A DNA stretch of 64,000 nt, taken from Carallia brachiata. Lineage: Eukaryota; Streptophyta; Magnoliopsida; Malpighiales; Rhizophoraceae. The DNA lies in contig JADCRB010000067.1 of the NCBI GenBank assembly GCA_021464245.1, positions 3,801,359 to 3,865,358 on the forward strand. The letters run 5' to 3'. The translations under genes were made by a program, and so were the position numbers. Positions 24,948 to 36,173 of the stretch are shown here, one piece after another (position 1 is the stretch's first letter; each line of letters opens with the position of its first letter). Under the pieces are notes generated by a model. The model made no database searches and had not been told where the DNA came from. It worked only from the letters and a program-made list of their open reading frames with translations.

Positions 24948-25435
24948 ACACAATGGGGAAAAAGATATATCAAATAAAAACAAAAACAACAATAAATAAG
25001 AGAGAAAGTAATTAATGAAATTTAATGAAAGTGGTGGGGGTGGTACAAAATTAAGAATGTGGGGATGGAGGAAGACAAATGGGGTGGAGTTTGTTCTTGT
25101 AGTGAAAGGTGCTGTAGGCTTGTATGGTGAAAAAAAGATTAATAGTCCCTAGTTTTTAGATATAGTAATGGTTAATTTTGTGAGAGAGAGAGGATAAGAG
25201 TGAATTAAGAGTTGTGGGGAGGGGAGTGTGGTGACAAGTGGCGGGAGGCTAGGAGGGTTAGAGACTTTTTCTACGACTTTGTGATGGTGGCGTCGCCGGT
25301 CAAACGAACCAACGGAGGTCCATACGTCCAGTGTATTAAGTAGTGTTTGTGTGTCAGTTTGTGTTTTGTGTAACAGAGATAGAGAGAGAGAAAGTGAGTG
25401 AGTGAAAGGGAAGAGAGTTGTTCTAACTTCCATAT
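24948..25435 (-). promoter_or_regulatory. Leader and promoter-proximal region of the second C2H2 gene
   Basis: Purine-rich on plus, including GA runs at about 25375-25395, so pyrimidine-rich on the transcribed strand. This is typical of plant leaders. No defined TATA box or start was assigned. Confidence 0.35.
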
Positions 25436-25439
25436 CTAT

Positions 25440-26685
25440 TCATATCCCTTCAATTCCAAGCCAAGAAAACTAACTCATGCTTCTCCTTGTTTGTCGGTTG
25501 GTTCAAGCTGCTTTTCCATCCATGTATTATGTATATAATTAGTTAAAATTTTTGATTAATCATTCTAGTTTAATTTTTAACCCCTCTAGCATTATTCACT
25601 TAATGAACGAATTATAGGTTTTCGAATTGGCATATCATTGCCAATAGGTTAAGTTTAGGGTCTACTTGTTGTCAGTCCAAAAAGAGAGTGAGAAGCTAAC
25701 TTTTGTTTCAATGTTATGGCTGGTGTATGAGTTAAAAGAATAGATATGAATATAAATATAAATAAAACCACAAAAAAAGAAAAAATTTGGTATGCAAATT
25801 ATAACCTCTTAGAGCTCATAAACCCATTTCATGGTAGTGAAGCAATCATAGTTCAAATGAAGGTTTCCTTCAGTTGCTCAATACAACCCAAGAAAAAGGG
25901 TGGGTGGAAAAATGATCAATCGGTCTATAAAGTCCAAATTGCTTTTGCAGACAATAGATGTATAAATGAAAGCCGAAAAAATAATCAATCCAATAAATGT
26001 TTGGTACTAACCGTAATATTTTTTTTTCTTAATTAGTTCTAACTAAAATTTAAATTTCAAACCTCTAACACTATCAACGATGTCATTACTAATTGAGTTG
26101 TAGTCTATTGATATAAATTACAACGTTTAAATATCAAATCACATGCTATTTGTTAATTTTCTGGGAAACCCCACCGCAAGTATTATCAACCAGTTCACCT
26201 ATCATCTCTTTTCTTCCATTACATCTCCTTAACATTATTGATCATCTCATTATAACATTGGAAAAATTTAAAGAAGCTGTACTACACATGTCAAGTCTTT
26301 TTTAAAAAAGAACTATACATGTCAAGCTTACTTTGGTGGATTAGTTTGTATATGTTTGTTGTTTTCTTAAATGAGAACGAATGTTAGCTTTCAGTTAAAG
26401 TTTTGGGGATCAGAGAAATTTTCTCCAATTCTTTCTGTTAAATAACAAATCAATCCACAAGAGACCCAAGAATGAATTCCATACCAAGTCTAGCAATTTC
26501 TTCTTTGAGATATATAGCTTACATTTATGCAAAAATATGTGGGGGCGATGAAGTTGAACTGACTATATTACAGTTAGTCAGTGAACTCTTGGATAAGCAA
26601 AGGTACTGCTTCCATAAGTGCAATGGTGCTTAGTCAGTAATCCATCAATTTAACATTATTTTGCTTCGATGTAAAGCATTCACAA
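25440..26685. other. Intergenic region, nothing recognisable
   Basis: AT-rich sequence with no supported gene, RNA or repeat. Confidence 0.5.
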
Positions 26686-27275
26686 AGCCAACTAGTTACT
26701 TAAGTAGTGTGCTGATGACTGATAATCAAAGAATTCAATTCACTTGGTTAGTAAAAGACCTCGAGGTAATCCAGTACTAATGATGATGCCAATTAAATGA
26801 TAAAGACCATTTACTAAACAAGGTACATATATATGATTATTGATGATCACCACCTACCATTTCACTAGATGCGTTAGAATCAGCCGGAGTTTCTTGCAAT
26901 TTTAGAAGCAATTTTTTATTCTCCCTCCATACACTCATGCAATATTTTGAGAGTTTATGGAAGTTTGAGCCTTTAATTATTTATTTGCAATTCGTGCTAG
27001 CTTTGTTTGGTACCCAATAAAAAATGTATTGACTTTTCTTTTTTTCAAATAAGACAAATCCAAAGACAAATTGATAAAATAAACAGTTAATTTTTTTTTT
27101 TAAATTTACCTTATCTCATATTTTTACGTGTATTACAGGCCAGCTATATATTTTCTTCATCCATATAAAAATGGAAAATTATATATCGACTCTATCTATT
27201 GAAAATAACAAACATATTTTATTCTTTTATAGTTATTTAATGAACTAAATATTCTTATTTCTATAAATTTTTATA
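26686..27275. repeat. Dispersed repeat copy A (paralogue of 46924-47803)
   Basis: About 590 bases are clearly alignable with 46924-47803 (for example ttcaattcacttggttagtaaaag and gagagtttatggaagtttga in both). On the minus strand, both copies can be read through a short segment resembling the end of a protein (KLQETPADSNASSE here, KLQESPANSHTSSE there), so the source may be the 3' end of a gene. Copy A holds the uninterrupted sequence gctatatattttctt (27143-27157) where copy B has a SINE insertion. Confidence 0.75.
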
Positions 27276-27279
27276 TCAC

Positions 27280-29550
27280 CCATTCATCATGTACAACAAA
27301 TAAAAAGTAAATGTTTCAGGTGACTCTCTGAATCATTTTGCGGCCCAGCTCAAATGGCCTTTGCTTAGAAAACTGTGGCCCCAGTTTCAGCCGGAACCCT
27401 GCAGCAAAGCGCATAGCCAAGTCCGGAATCGAGTCTTAAACTTTAATATCCGGAAGGAAACTTTGGCCCATTAGGAACTTGCGAAACAACACGTGGGCAA
27501 AGAGAGATTCCGACAAAAAAAAAAAAAAGTGTGGGTTCAAGCTTTTACTTTCATATATTATTTGGTGTGATTCAGAGTTCGATTTTCATAACACCTTACT
27601 TTTTTTAATATAAGTGTAACCCCTCCTCAAGACTTAAGAAGAAAAAAAGAAAAAACAAAAGTGTTAGTAGCTACTACACTCTTAATTACGGTAACTAGGA
27701 CTCAAATTCTAGTATTAAAAGATTAACCAAAAAAAAAAAAGAACGTATAAACAGTCGAGAAAAGCCTGAGATTGAGTCATGAATGGATAGAGAGGCCATC
27801 CAAATTGAGAGTTGGTAGATGACCAATATTAGCTTGTGATGATTTTTATGGAAGACAAACAGAAAAAATGCAAATGTAAATGAGTAATCGTTTAGTAACT
27901 AGAATTTGCAAATTTTAGAATGATTTGAAAGTGGATGTTAAATTGAAGTTATAAAGGACAGAAATCAAATAAAATTTCCTTTATTAATTAAAATTTGCAA
28001 ATCCTAAGATGATTTGGAAGATGATCAAACCTTGTCTTGAGTAATTGGGAGTGGAACAGTCACACAAAAGGATTAGACTAGACTTATGACCTATAAAACA
28101 AGATAAAGTTACGGGGTGTAGGGATTGGATTCGACATTAATACTCTAATACTTAAATCAGCAGTATGTAAGAAGGGTAAAGAACAAAGAATTTTGTAACA
28201 ATGAGATTATTATCTTGAAAATGGTACTCACGAAGCATTTATATGAGGTTTTATGGATTTCTATTGATCGAGAGAAGTGTAAATAAGGTTGGTAGATCTT
28301 ATTTCACAAAATGTCTAGATAGGACCCGGGGTGAGATCTTGGTCCGTTGGGTGAGGCCCAAGTCATCCGGGGGTCCTCCTCAAGGTGTGGCTTCTGGGCT
28401 TTAGCCCGAAAGTATTGGGCCACCGTTTATCCTTATCAGAAGAGAATATTAGTTTTTTCTTTATTAAGTAAAGCAATTTTTAAACAAGAAACTTTCATCA
28501 ATCAGAGTTGTCAAAATGATACTCATAATTCAAGTCAAACAATAATCAGGATTAGTAAGCTTATTAGTATGGGTATTTCAAGAAAAATTTTTGTATTCAA
28601 TCACATTTTGCGCACCTACATACGTAATAGGTCCCATAATAGCATTCGGCATTTGAGAACTTGTTTGCAACCTCTATTACTAAGAATAACATTCTATCTA
28701 CCTGGGATGGGATTGACATCGGATCCCAAATTTTAATTCTCATTGATACTTAAATCTGACTTACCACCCTAACCAAAAAAACAAACATTATCCCTAACCT
28801 AAAAGGTTGATATCGGCCGATAATGAACTTTCTTTTTTCATATACTATTAATAAAAGCATTTTGTTAACCAAGACAAGGGGAATTGAAGAAGAGCACATA
28901 ACTGAGAAGTTAAAACCGATAACCACTATGGATGAGATGCATCGAATTATGGGAGCGACCCAAAAAGTTAGACTTTCTCGCTAGAGCAAGACTAATTGCT
29001 AGTTGCTGCACTTAGGTACAAACAAGAAGCAAGATGTAAAATGCTTATATATGATGGTTTTGCAAGGTTGCTGCAGAAATTGTAGTAATGAGAAGGAGAT
29101 GAAAAGATTTCTTCTATCTTTTATTGATCATCAAATCTCTTTATATAAATGAGTTTTATATTTAGAATTCTAACTAACTAGTTAATCTTATATGGGAAGT
29201 AATATCATTCTAATTTAAAAACATTCAAATAAAACTAAATAAATTCAAAACAAATAATATAGCATCTTTGTAAATCATCTGCAACAATTAACTTAAAAAA
29301 TTTCTAAAGAGAGAGATTTGAACATAAAGGCTGAAATTTCAGCTTGACAAGTAAATGACAGCACCATAATTCAACAATATATACAATGGTTTCGTACGAT
29401 GATAACCCTTAAAGTGTTAAGCCAACTGCAAACGTTAGCTAGGTGTATAATATAAACACATATGGTACAGTGCCAAGCTTCTTTATTCACTGACCTTAAT
29501 TAATCAAGTTTGTTGCCAGGATAGAGTATTCTATTAATGGTTTTAAGCAC
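27280..29550. other. Intergenic region
   Basis: No supported gene. An open frame of about 129 codons at 28347-28736 does not resemble anything I recognise and changes composition part-way. I considered an organellar insert and could not support it. Confidence 0.45.
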
Positions 29551-29553
29551 CGA

Positions 29554-29768
29554 TTATATTTGTAGAGCAGTTAATTCTATTGCTGATATTCTAGTTAAAA
29601 TGGTAATCTCTAAGCATTCAGACTTTATAACTTGATGTGAGACTCTTATTTTTGTATTTTTTGTAATTTTCTTTCATTGTCAATTGGTGTTAATTTTAAC
29701 CCTCTTTTTTTGTAATCTTATTTTTCTTTAATAAAATTACTTATACTGATTCATAGAAAAAAAAAAAG
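29554..29768 (+). mobile_element. 5'-truncated LINE tail with poly(A) and a candidate target-site duplication
   Basis: The segment encodes CRAVNSIADILVKMV followed by SKHSDF and a stop. This resembles the end of the RNase H domain of plant LINEs (REANxxADxLAKxG). A 3' untranslated stretch and a 12-base A run ending at about 29767 follow. The 7-mer gcaccga occurs just before it (29547-29553) and just after it (29769-29775), as expected for target-primed reverse transcription. Confidence 0.6.
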
Positions 29769-29775
29769 GCACCGA

Positions 29776-31980
29776 GGCCTGGGACATTGGATTATTTTAT
29801 TAGATGCGATTTCCGAAGATTGAACTTTTTTTTTTCTCCAGCTGAATTGGAAACAAAAAAAAAAAGGTTTGCAGTTTAAAATTCCATATCTCATATTCAT
29901 ACTCTATGCTTAGTGTAGCGAGGATTTGACTGGGAATGTGTTTTCGTTAGGATTTATCAAAGTTACGTAAGGGTAAACATCTCGATGGCTGTCCTTATTT
30001 CATTTGAAGTTCTAAACAAATTGATGGGTGCCCCCCCAAACACCCATAGCCACCACCAATAATCACTTTCTTCTTATGCTCATATGGGCAGGCAAGCCGT
30101 ACATCATGATCAACAATCTAAAGTTGCGAAAGAGGGATGATAAGAGTGCTCTATGAAATATTAATTAATATCAATTACTCATTTATTAGAAAGGATTTAA
30201 TGTATTTAACTCCATCAAAAGTATTGAGAGGTGCGAACTTAATGATTTTCGTAGACATAGATGTTAATTTCAAGTTCATTTTGTGTGAAATGACTCATTA
30301 TGACAAAAGAAAATTATTTATGATCAAGAAATAAAAGAAGAAGGAAGCATGGCTGAGGGATGCGCGATCCTCCGACGTCAGCATTTCGACGCTCAAAACA
30401 CTTCGAGGAGACAGGAGTATAGAGAAACAAAAACAGGTATGAGGATTGGTATTAGTTTCGTGCTTGTATGCTTTGGGTTATTTTGTAGGTCTGGATGCAT
30501 GAGTCCTTGTGCAGGGATTGCTGAAATATTTTAAGCTCAACTTGAACTTAAAAGGTACTCTGGATCCGAACGAAATAAGACCGCTTCGAGAGGCATCTAT
30601 CTGTAAAATAGGTATGACCGAATTGGCGGGTCCATAATTTACAAAGGGACTTGAAGGAAAATAATAAGTATTAATATTTAGACAGTAACGAGGTATTATA
30701 AATTATTGAATAATTAAAAATAAAAATAAATAAATTAAGTATTAAATATTATTAAATGAATTGTATAATTATTTTTTTATTATTTAAAATTAAATTATGT
30801 AATAAAATTCATATTTGAATGATTGTCATTATTGTACTAAGGGGGTTTTCTTAACAAATTTATGAGTGCCCCCAACCAAGGCATCCACCGCCGATAATCA
30901 ATGTCATCAGAAATGTACTAATCATTTAACTGAAAATATTAGTGAGTTAAAATATAATTAGTTGAACCAATTGAATCGGTATTTTACCTTTTTAAAAAAA
31001 TTTCCATTAGTGAACAGTAATTTTTAACTGTTTGACTAACGAAAGGACTGATTTTGAGCAAAATCAAAAAGTTTAGGACTGAAATGAAATCTCAAAAAGG
31101 TTCAGAACTTAAATGAAAAAAATCTAAAAGTTTAGGACTTTTTTTATACATATCCCCCATCTAAAATATCATCAATTAGTGAACATATTATTAATATTGA
31201 ATAACTTGAGTAACACTTCTTAGACTAAAGGGACCTTAAGAAGAAGTCCAAAGTTAAAAATAAATTCTAGAAAACTTGTTAAGTGAATTCTAAAAAATTT
31301 GTCTTTCAAACCTATCTAGAATATTTCAAGTATCTTCTTAGCATATTTCTTAAATATTCTACAACACTGAATAGACCTTAGTTATAAATACCTATGACTT
31401 TAACTATAAATATATATCTAAGTCTAAGACAAAAATGTCAACTGAGATTAAGATTATAAACTTAATTTCATGACATCAGAATCAATGCTACGACTTAATT
31501 TACGAGAATATTGATTTCTTTGTTATACATGATTCCTTTTGATTTCTTTCTTATACTTGAGTTATTAATATAACCGATTCATGTTGCCGGTTGCTATTTC
31601 TCATTATTTAAATTTTGAATATTCCAATAAAATTCAGGAGTTAATTCATTGATAAAAACCTATTTAAGATATAATTTAAATGTTGAATATTTCATAAAAT
31701 TCAGGATAAGATGGACATCCCATAAAATTTAGGAGTTAGTTTATTGATAAAAACTTATGTTGAACCTATCTTGAAGAATAAGATAGACAAAAAAATATCT
31801 ATGTACCAAGAAGCTTAGTCCAGAATTCATTTATGCGAACAACAACTTGAGTAAATTGTAAAAAATATGCAGATTATCCGCATCCACATTGAATCCCATA
31901 GTCCAATCTCGTTTATCTTCGGTCTCCACCACGTGCAAGCCTTCTAGCGGCTATAGATCGGTCAATGTTGTTGGCCAGTT
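29776..31980. other. Intergenic region with transposon remnants
   Basis: No supported gene. At about 31030-31150 the phrases agtttaggactgaaat and tctaaaagtttaggact repeat in the style of the ends of the foldback element at 40.1-40.6 kb. Nothing else was recognised. Confidence 0.4.
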
Positions 31981-31988
31981 TGGTTTCT

Positions 31989-32198
31989 CTATCCCTGAAG
32001 GTTGGTTAGACGTTGTTTATACCAATTCAATTCTTTAGTATGGTCTTGAAGCAACCATTCCAGACCATTCGTTGGCTGTCCTTTTTCTTGCATTAAAGAA
32101 ATGGCGAATTGAAGCTGATTGATCGTTTGCTGAGTTTTTTCAATGCGTCCATTGATGCTTGCCACTTCTGCCTGCAATTGCAATGCTTCCTCTGCCAT
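31989..32198 (-). CDS. Small hypothetical coiled-coil protein (69 aa) or terminal exon
   Basis: From the ATG at 32198 the frame reads MAEEALQLQAEVASINGRI and continues to YKQRLTNLQG. It is a Gln/Leu/Glu-rich sequence with heptad-like spacing expected to form a coiled coil. I do not recognise the family. The bases just upstream (CCCTTTTACAG) would make a good acceptor. A GC-richer minus-strand frame at about 33163-32921 ends in a plausible donor (CAG|GTTTTA) in matching phase, so the two could be exons of one gene. That upstream frame has no ATG, so the model is weak. Confidence 0.28.
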   Translation of the reverse strand: MAEEALQLQAEVASINGRIEKTQQTINQLQFAISLMQEKGQPTNGLEWLLQDHTKELNWYKQRLTNLQG

Positions 32199-33199
32199 AT
32201 TCTGTAAAAGGGTAACATAGTGATAGAATGGATGATGAAGAACTGATGACGAAAAAATTGAAGAACCAATAAGATCCAACTAAGGAAGAATGTTATCCAA
32301 CTAAAGAGGAGAATGTTAGCACAAAACCTATCAATCCAATACTTTTTTTGGATGGAAAATGCTCAAAGCCGTTTACTATCCTTTCGATCTAAGGATACCT
32401 TATAAAAGACGTGAAATACATGCTTAAAAACTTCAGAAATACACACAGCATACGCATATGGGAGTATGCATCATATTTCCCCTCCTTTCTCCTCCAAATT
32501 TCCCTCCATTATCCCGGTTATAACAACGAGAAAACCGTAATGTCATCCACATTCTCGGCTAAATCTGAAACTCTCTAAAAGATCTGACCTGTGTTTTGAA
32601 ACTCTCTACAAAGAGAAGAAAAGTAAAAAAAGAAGAATCCATTGTGACATTACATCAAACAAGACTTACGCATGTGCATCTAAGACAAAAACGCAGACAC
32701 AAGCCTCATATGCACCTTTCAAAACAGCATTATAACAAACTGACATGCATATTTCTTGTTCTTTCACTGTCCTTTCTTCGTTTCATTACTCAATTAGACA
32801 AAGACGAGAGGGGCTTAAGGATAATTACCTAAATTAAACATGTATAAATCTCCAAATATCTAACTTCTTTCATTGGTCTTTCAAAAAATAATTAGAAAAT
32901 AGAATAAAATAAAATAAAACCTGGTTCTTCTTGTAATTTAGGCCACAAGCTTGGTGGAAAGGCAAGCCCCCGAGGCAATGGCCACAGCGATGGCAACGAC
33001 TTAAAGTGATGGTGGACGCAACCGCCCCACGAACGGAGCTGGAATTGGTGGCCGCAGCTATGGAGCAATGAGGCCGAGAGAGGAGGAGACGACGACTAAT
33101 TTGGGAGCAAAAGCGTCGAAAGTTGCAGGGTTCCTTATAAAGAAGATATGGACGAAGAAGCAACTGAAGAATAGACCTTTCCTGGGTTTAAGAGACAAG

Positions 33200-33849
33200 A
33201 TACCGCATTAATTCCTTTCTTTTAAGTATATATATGATTTTTTTCAATATATTTTCAAATTACAATTATGTATTTTCGTGGTCAACAGTTATAATTTAAT
33301 AAATTAATTATTTTAAAAAGTGTATCCTTAATACAATTACTGCTGTAAAATTATTATTTAATGATCTACATTGGTTGGATTTTAAAAGAAAACTCAAGCA
33401 TTGGTGAACAGCGCGTGGGTTTTATGGTTTAGAAAAAAAAGATGAGAGCATCTTTTGGATATTGTGCGGGTGGGTTGTTAGTACGTGTGGGTTGTTAATT
33501 GGATATTGTTCCTAAAACATTTTTTGTGAGTATATTAAATACATATAGAATAGATTGAGCAAAAATATACAACGTTTGAATCAAATGCATTACGGAATAC
33601 ATGTAGAAAACAAATGACAAATATAAGAACATTCTAAAGTAAATTTATTTGCTCAAGTTTTTTGAGAAAAACAACTTTTTATCAACCAAGAGTAAAATGC
33701 ATTTCATATTCAAAGAAGTAGAGAGATTATACCAAAATCAATAATTAATTTTCAAAAAAGGAAAAAAATTATCTTATTAATTGTCTTATTTTAAGAATAA
33801 TTTATTTCCTTTTTAAAAAAACAATACATGTTATTTTAAAGTTTTTTGT
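33200..33849. other. AT-rich spacer left of the segmental duplication
   Basis: Nothing recognisable. Confidence 0.5.
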
Positions 33850-34489
33850 TTTAAAAAATAATATAAAAAATCTAAATGAACATTCAATACAAGAAATTTA
33901 AAATAACTGGCCTCCTTTGATTGTCCAATTTGGCCTCCTTGATTGTCTAATTTTTGGAGTTTTCCCTTTTAAAAATAATACAAGAAATCTAAATAAAAAT
34001 ATAATTTTTTCCTTTTCAAGAAAATTGAAAGGTAAATTTAGGAGAATTTTTTTCTTTTATTTCTCTTAATCTAGGAATTTGCAACGTGACAGATTGAAGA
34101 AAACCGATAACTTTTTCTCAACTTTGAGTTTATGTATGAAAAAATATAGACAGAATAGAATATAGACAATGTATAGATTCTCATTGCCCTTACACATGCC
34201 AATTGTGCCTAATTTAAATTGATAAATATTCAAAATATTAAACGTTAATTACACTCGTTTTACCAATTAAAAAATCCCAACTTTTCCTTGCAGAGAGGGT
34301 GAAATTAAAATAAAATAAAATAAAAGCCGCCTGCTTTGCCAAAAATAATGCACTTCCAAATCATCAAATCCACGAAGGCGTCAGGGTCACGCGTGGCCTC
34401 AAACCCTGAAGATAACCCAGAACGTACAATTGAGGAATCAAGTTTACAGAAGAATATACACACAAAAAAAAAAAAAAAAAAAGTGTTAA

Positions 34490-34988
34490 AATTGAGGCTA
34501 AAATCTTAAATTAATATCTAATATTTAGACTAAATTTTAATTATAGACACAACATTTTTTAATAAAATCGATCCTCAATATTTTCATTGTAAGATAATTC
34601 AGTACTTTTTTATTATCTGACTGTTTAATTTATTAAGAAATTTATCATCTATTCATCAAACCATCCGATCCCCTCTTAATGGATGTCATATCAATAAAAA
34701 TATAATAGCATAATATTTTTTTCTTAATATTTTCATTTTTCCCTATTTTAAAAAAAATGAAAAAAATTATAAAAAATATCATAATATCATATTTTTAATA
34801 ACATTGCATCCTATTAGGAAGTGGTCTAACAGATAATATAATTCTTAGTAAATTAAACAGTCAGATAACAAAAAGTACTGAACTATTTCACAGTGAAAAT
34901 GTTAGGAACTGATTTTACCAAAAAATATGTTATATCCACAATTGGACCTTTACTCAAACGTTAAGCACCAATTTAAAATTTCGGCCAT
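34490..34988. mobile_element. Foldback MITE present in copy A only
   Basis: The left end (ggctaaaatcttaaattaat) and the reverse complement of the right end (ggccgaaattttaaattggt) pair over about 170 bases. Inner matches include cagtacttttt and tctgactgtttaattta. Copy B runs straight from aaaaacaaaaagg into ttaaatttaagagaaagc, so the element is missing there. It therefore inserted after the duplication, or was lost from copy B. The exact target-site duplication is unclear in this AT-rich context. Confidence 0.65.
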
Positions 34989-35471
34989 AAATTTAAGAGA
35001 AAGCAAAAGAGAATCACCAAAAAGAGACTTAACAAATTTCTTAATGCCACCAGATTTTCTTATATCATTACATCTAAAAAAATTAAGAAAAAGCTATAAT
35101 AAAAAATTAAAAATAACCATAATCGATTAAAAATACTAAACTTGATAAGGAATTGCGGAGAAGAATAACAATGCAAGTAATGTACATGAGAATCTTAAAA
35201 TCTATCTAAATTAAATTTTTAATTTTAATAGAATAATATTAAAAAAGACTATAATTATTGAAATCTTAATTCTTTTAAAATACTAATAAAGACTACAATT
35301 GTTAAAAATTTATTAAATGAAAAATTTAAAAATTAAGTTTTTGACAATCCAAGTACCAAAGACTACAACGTAAGCATGTGAATTTTCTTTCAGTATCCGT
35401 AATTATGTTTTAAATCAATTTACAAATTTAAAAATTAAAATTTGAGAATCCAAGTATGCATGTAAATTAAG

Positions 35472-35481
35472 TTATATATAT

Positions 35482-35514
<33 letters not shown>
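35472..35514. repeat. (TA)n(CA)n microsatellite
   Basis: A compound dinucleotide run. The matching place in copy B (about 53560-53590) has a different, shorter GT/TA run, so the locus is unstable. Confidence 0.85.
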
Positions 35515-36173
35515 CACAAATGACAGGAAAAAATGAGGAAAACAAAGATGCATTGATATTCCAGTAAGTCTCTAGTAGAACAAAAGGGCTGATTGCATAT
35601 TATTATTTTTTGAAATAATCTAATTTATAAAATTTAATTGAAAGATATCCATTCAAACATTGCTAATTTATCACTGTGATTAAAAGCCCTCTCGAAGGTT
35701 TTCAGTAAAAATAAATTCCGTCCTATTAACACTAAATAGATTAATGAAACAAAAAAAAAAATTGAATAGATTCTGGAAAGCAAGATTCGCAAGGATGTTT
35801 ATATAATTATATATGCTAAAGAAAATATTTTTGACATTCTAACAACGTCTAAGGGTATTGCAATTTACATAGGCATTTAATTTTAAACTATTCACATTTA
35901 ATAGTAAATTTTTTATTAAATACTTCTTTTTTTTGTGAAAACTTACGATCCACTATTCTACCATTCGATCCCGAAACACTACCTACCTAAGCGACCCTAA
36001 GTAGGATCCTAATTTTAACAACTTTGATCTAAGGTAAGCATCATCGTTCTCACAACAAGGCTATTATGTACTACCCAATACAGTACAGGAATGCGGAGAA
36101 AAACACGAGAGAAACATATATTCCAACTACAAATGAAACTTCTTTCTTTTTGCTCCATGATCTACATGCATAA

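Noticed and set aside
28347..28736. 129-codon frame considered as an organellar insertion or unknown gene
   Set aside because: It starts in one composition and ends in another, matches no chloroplast or mitochondrial protein I can recall, and has no clear partner exon.
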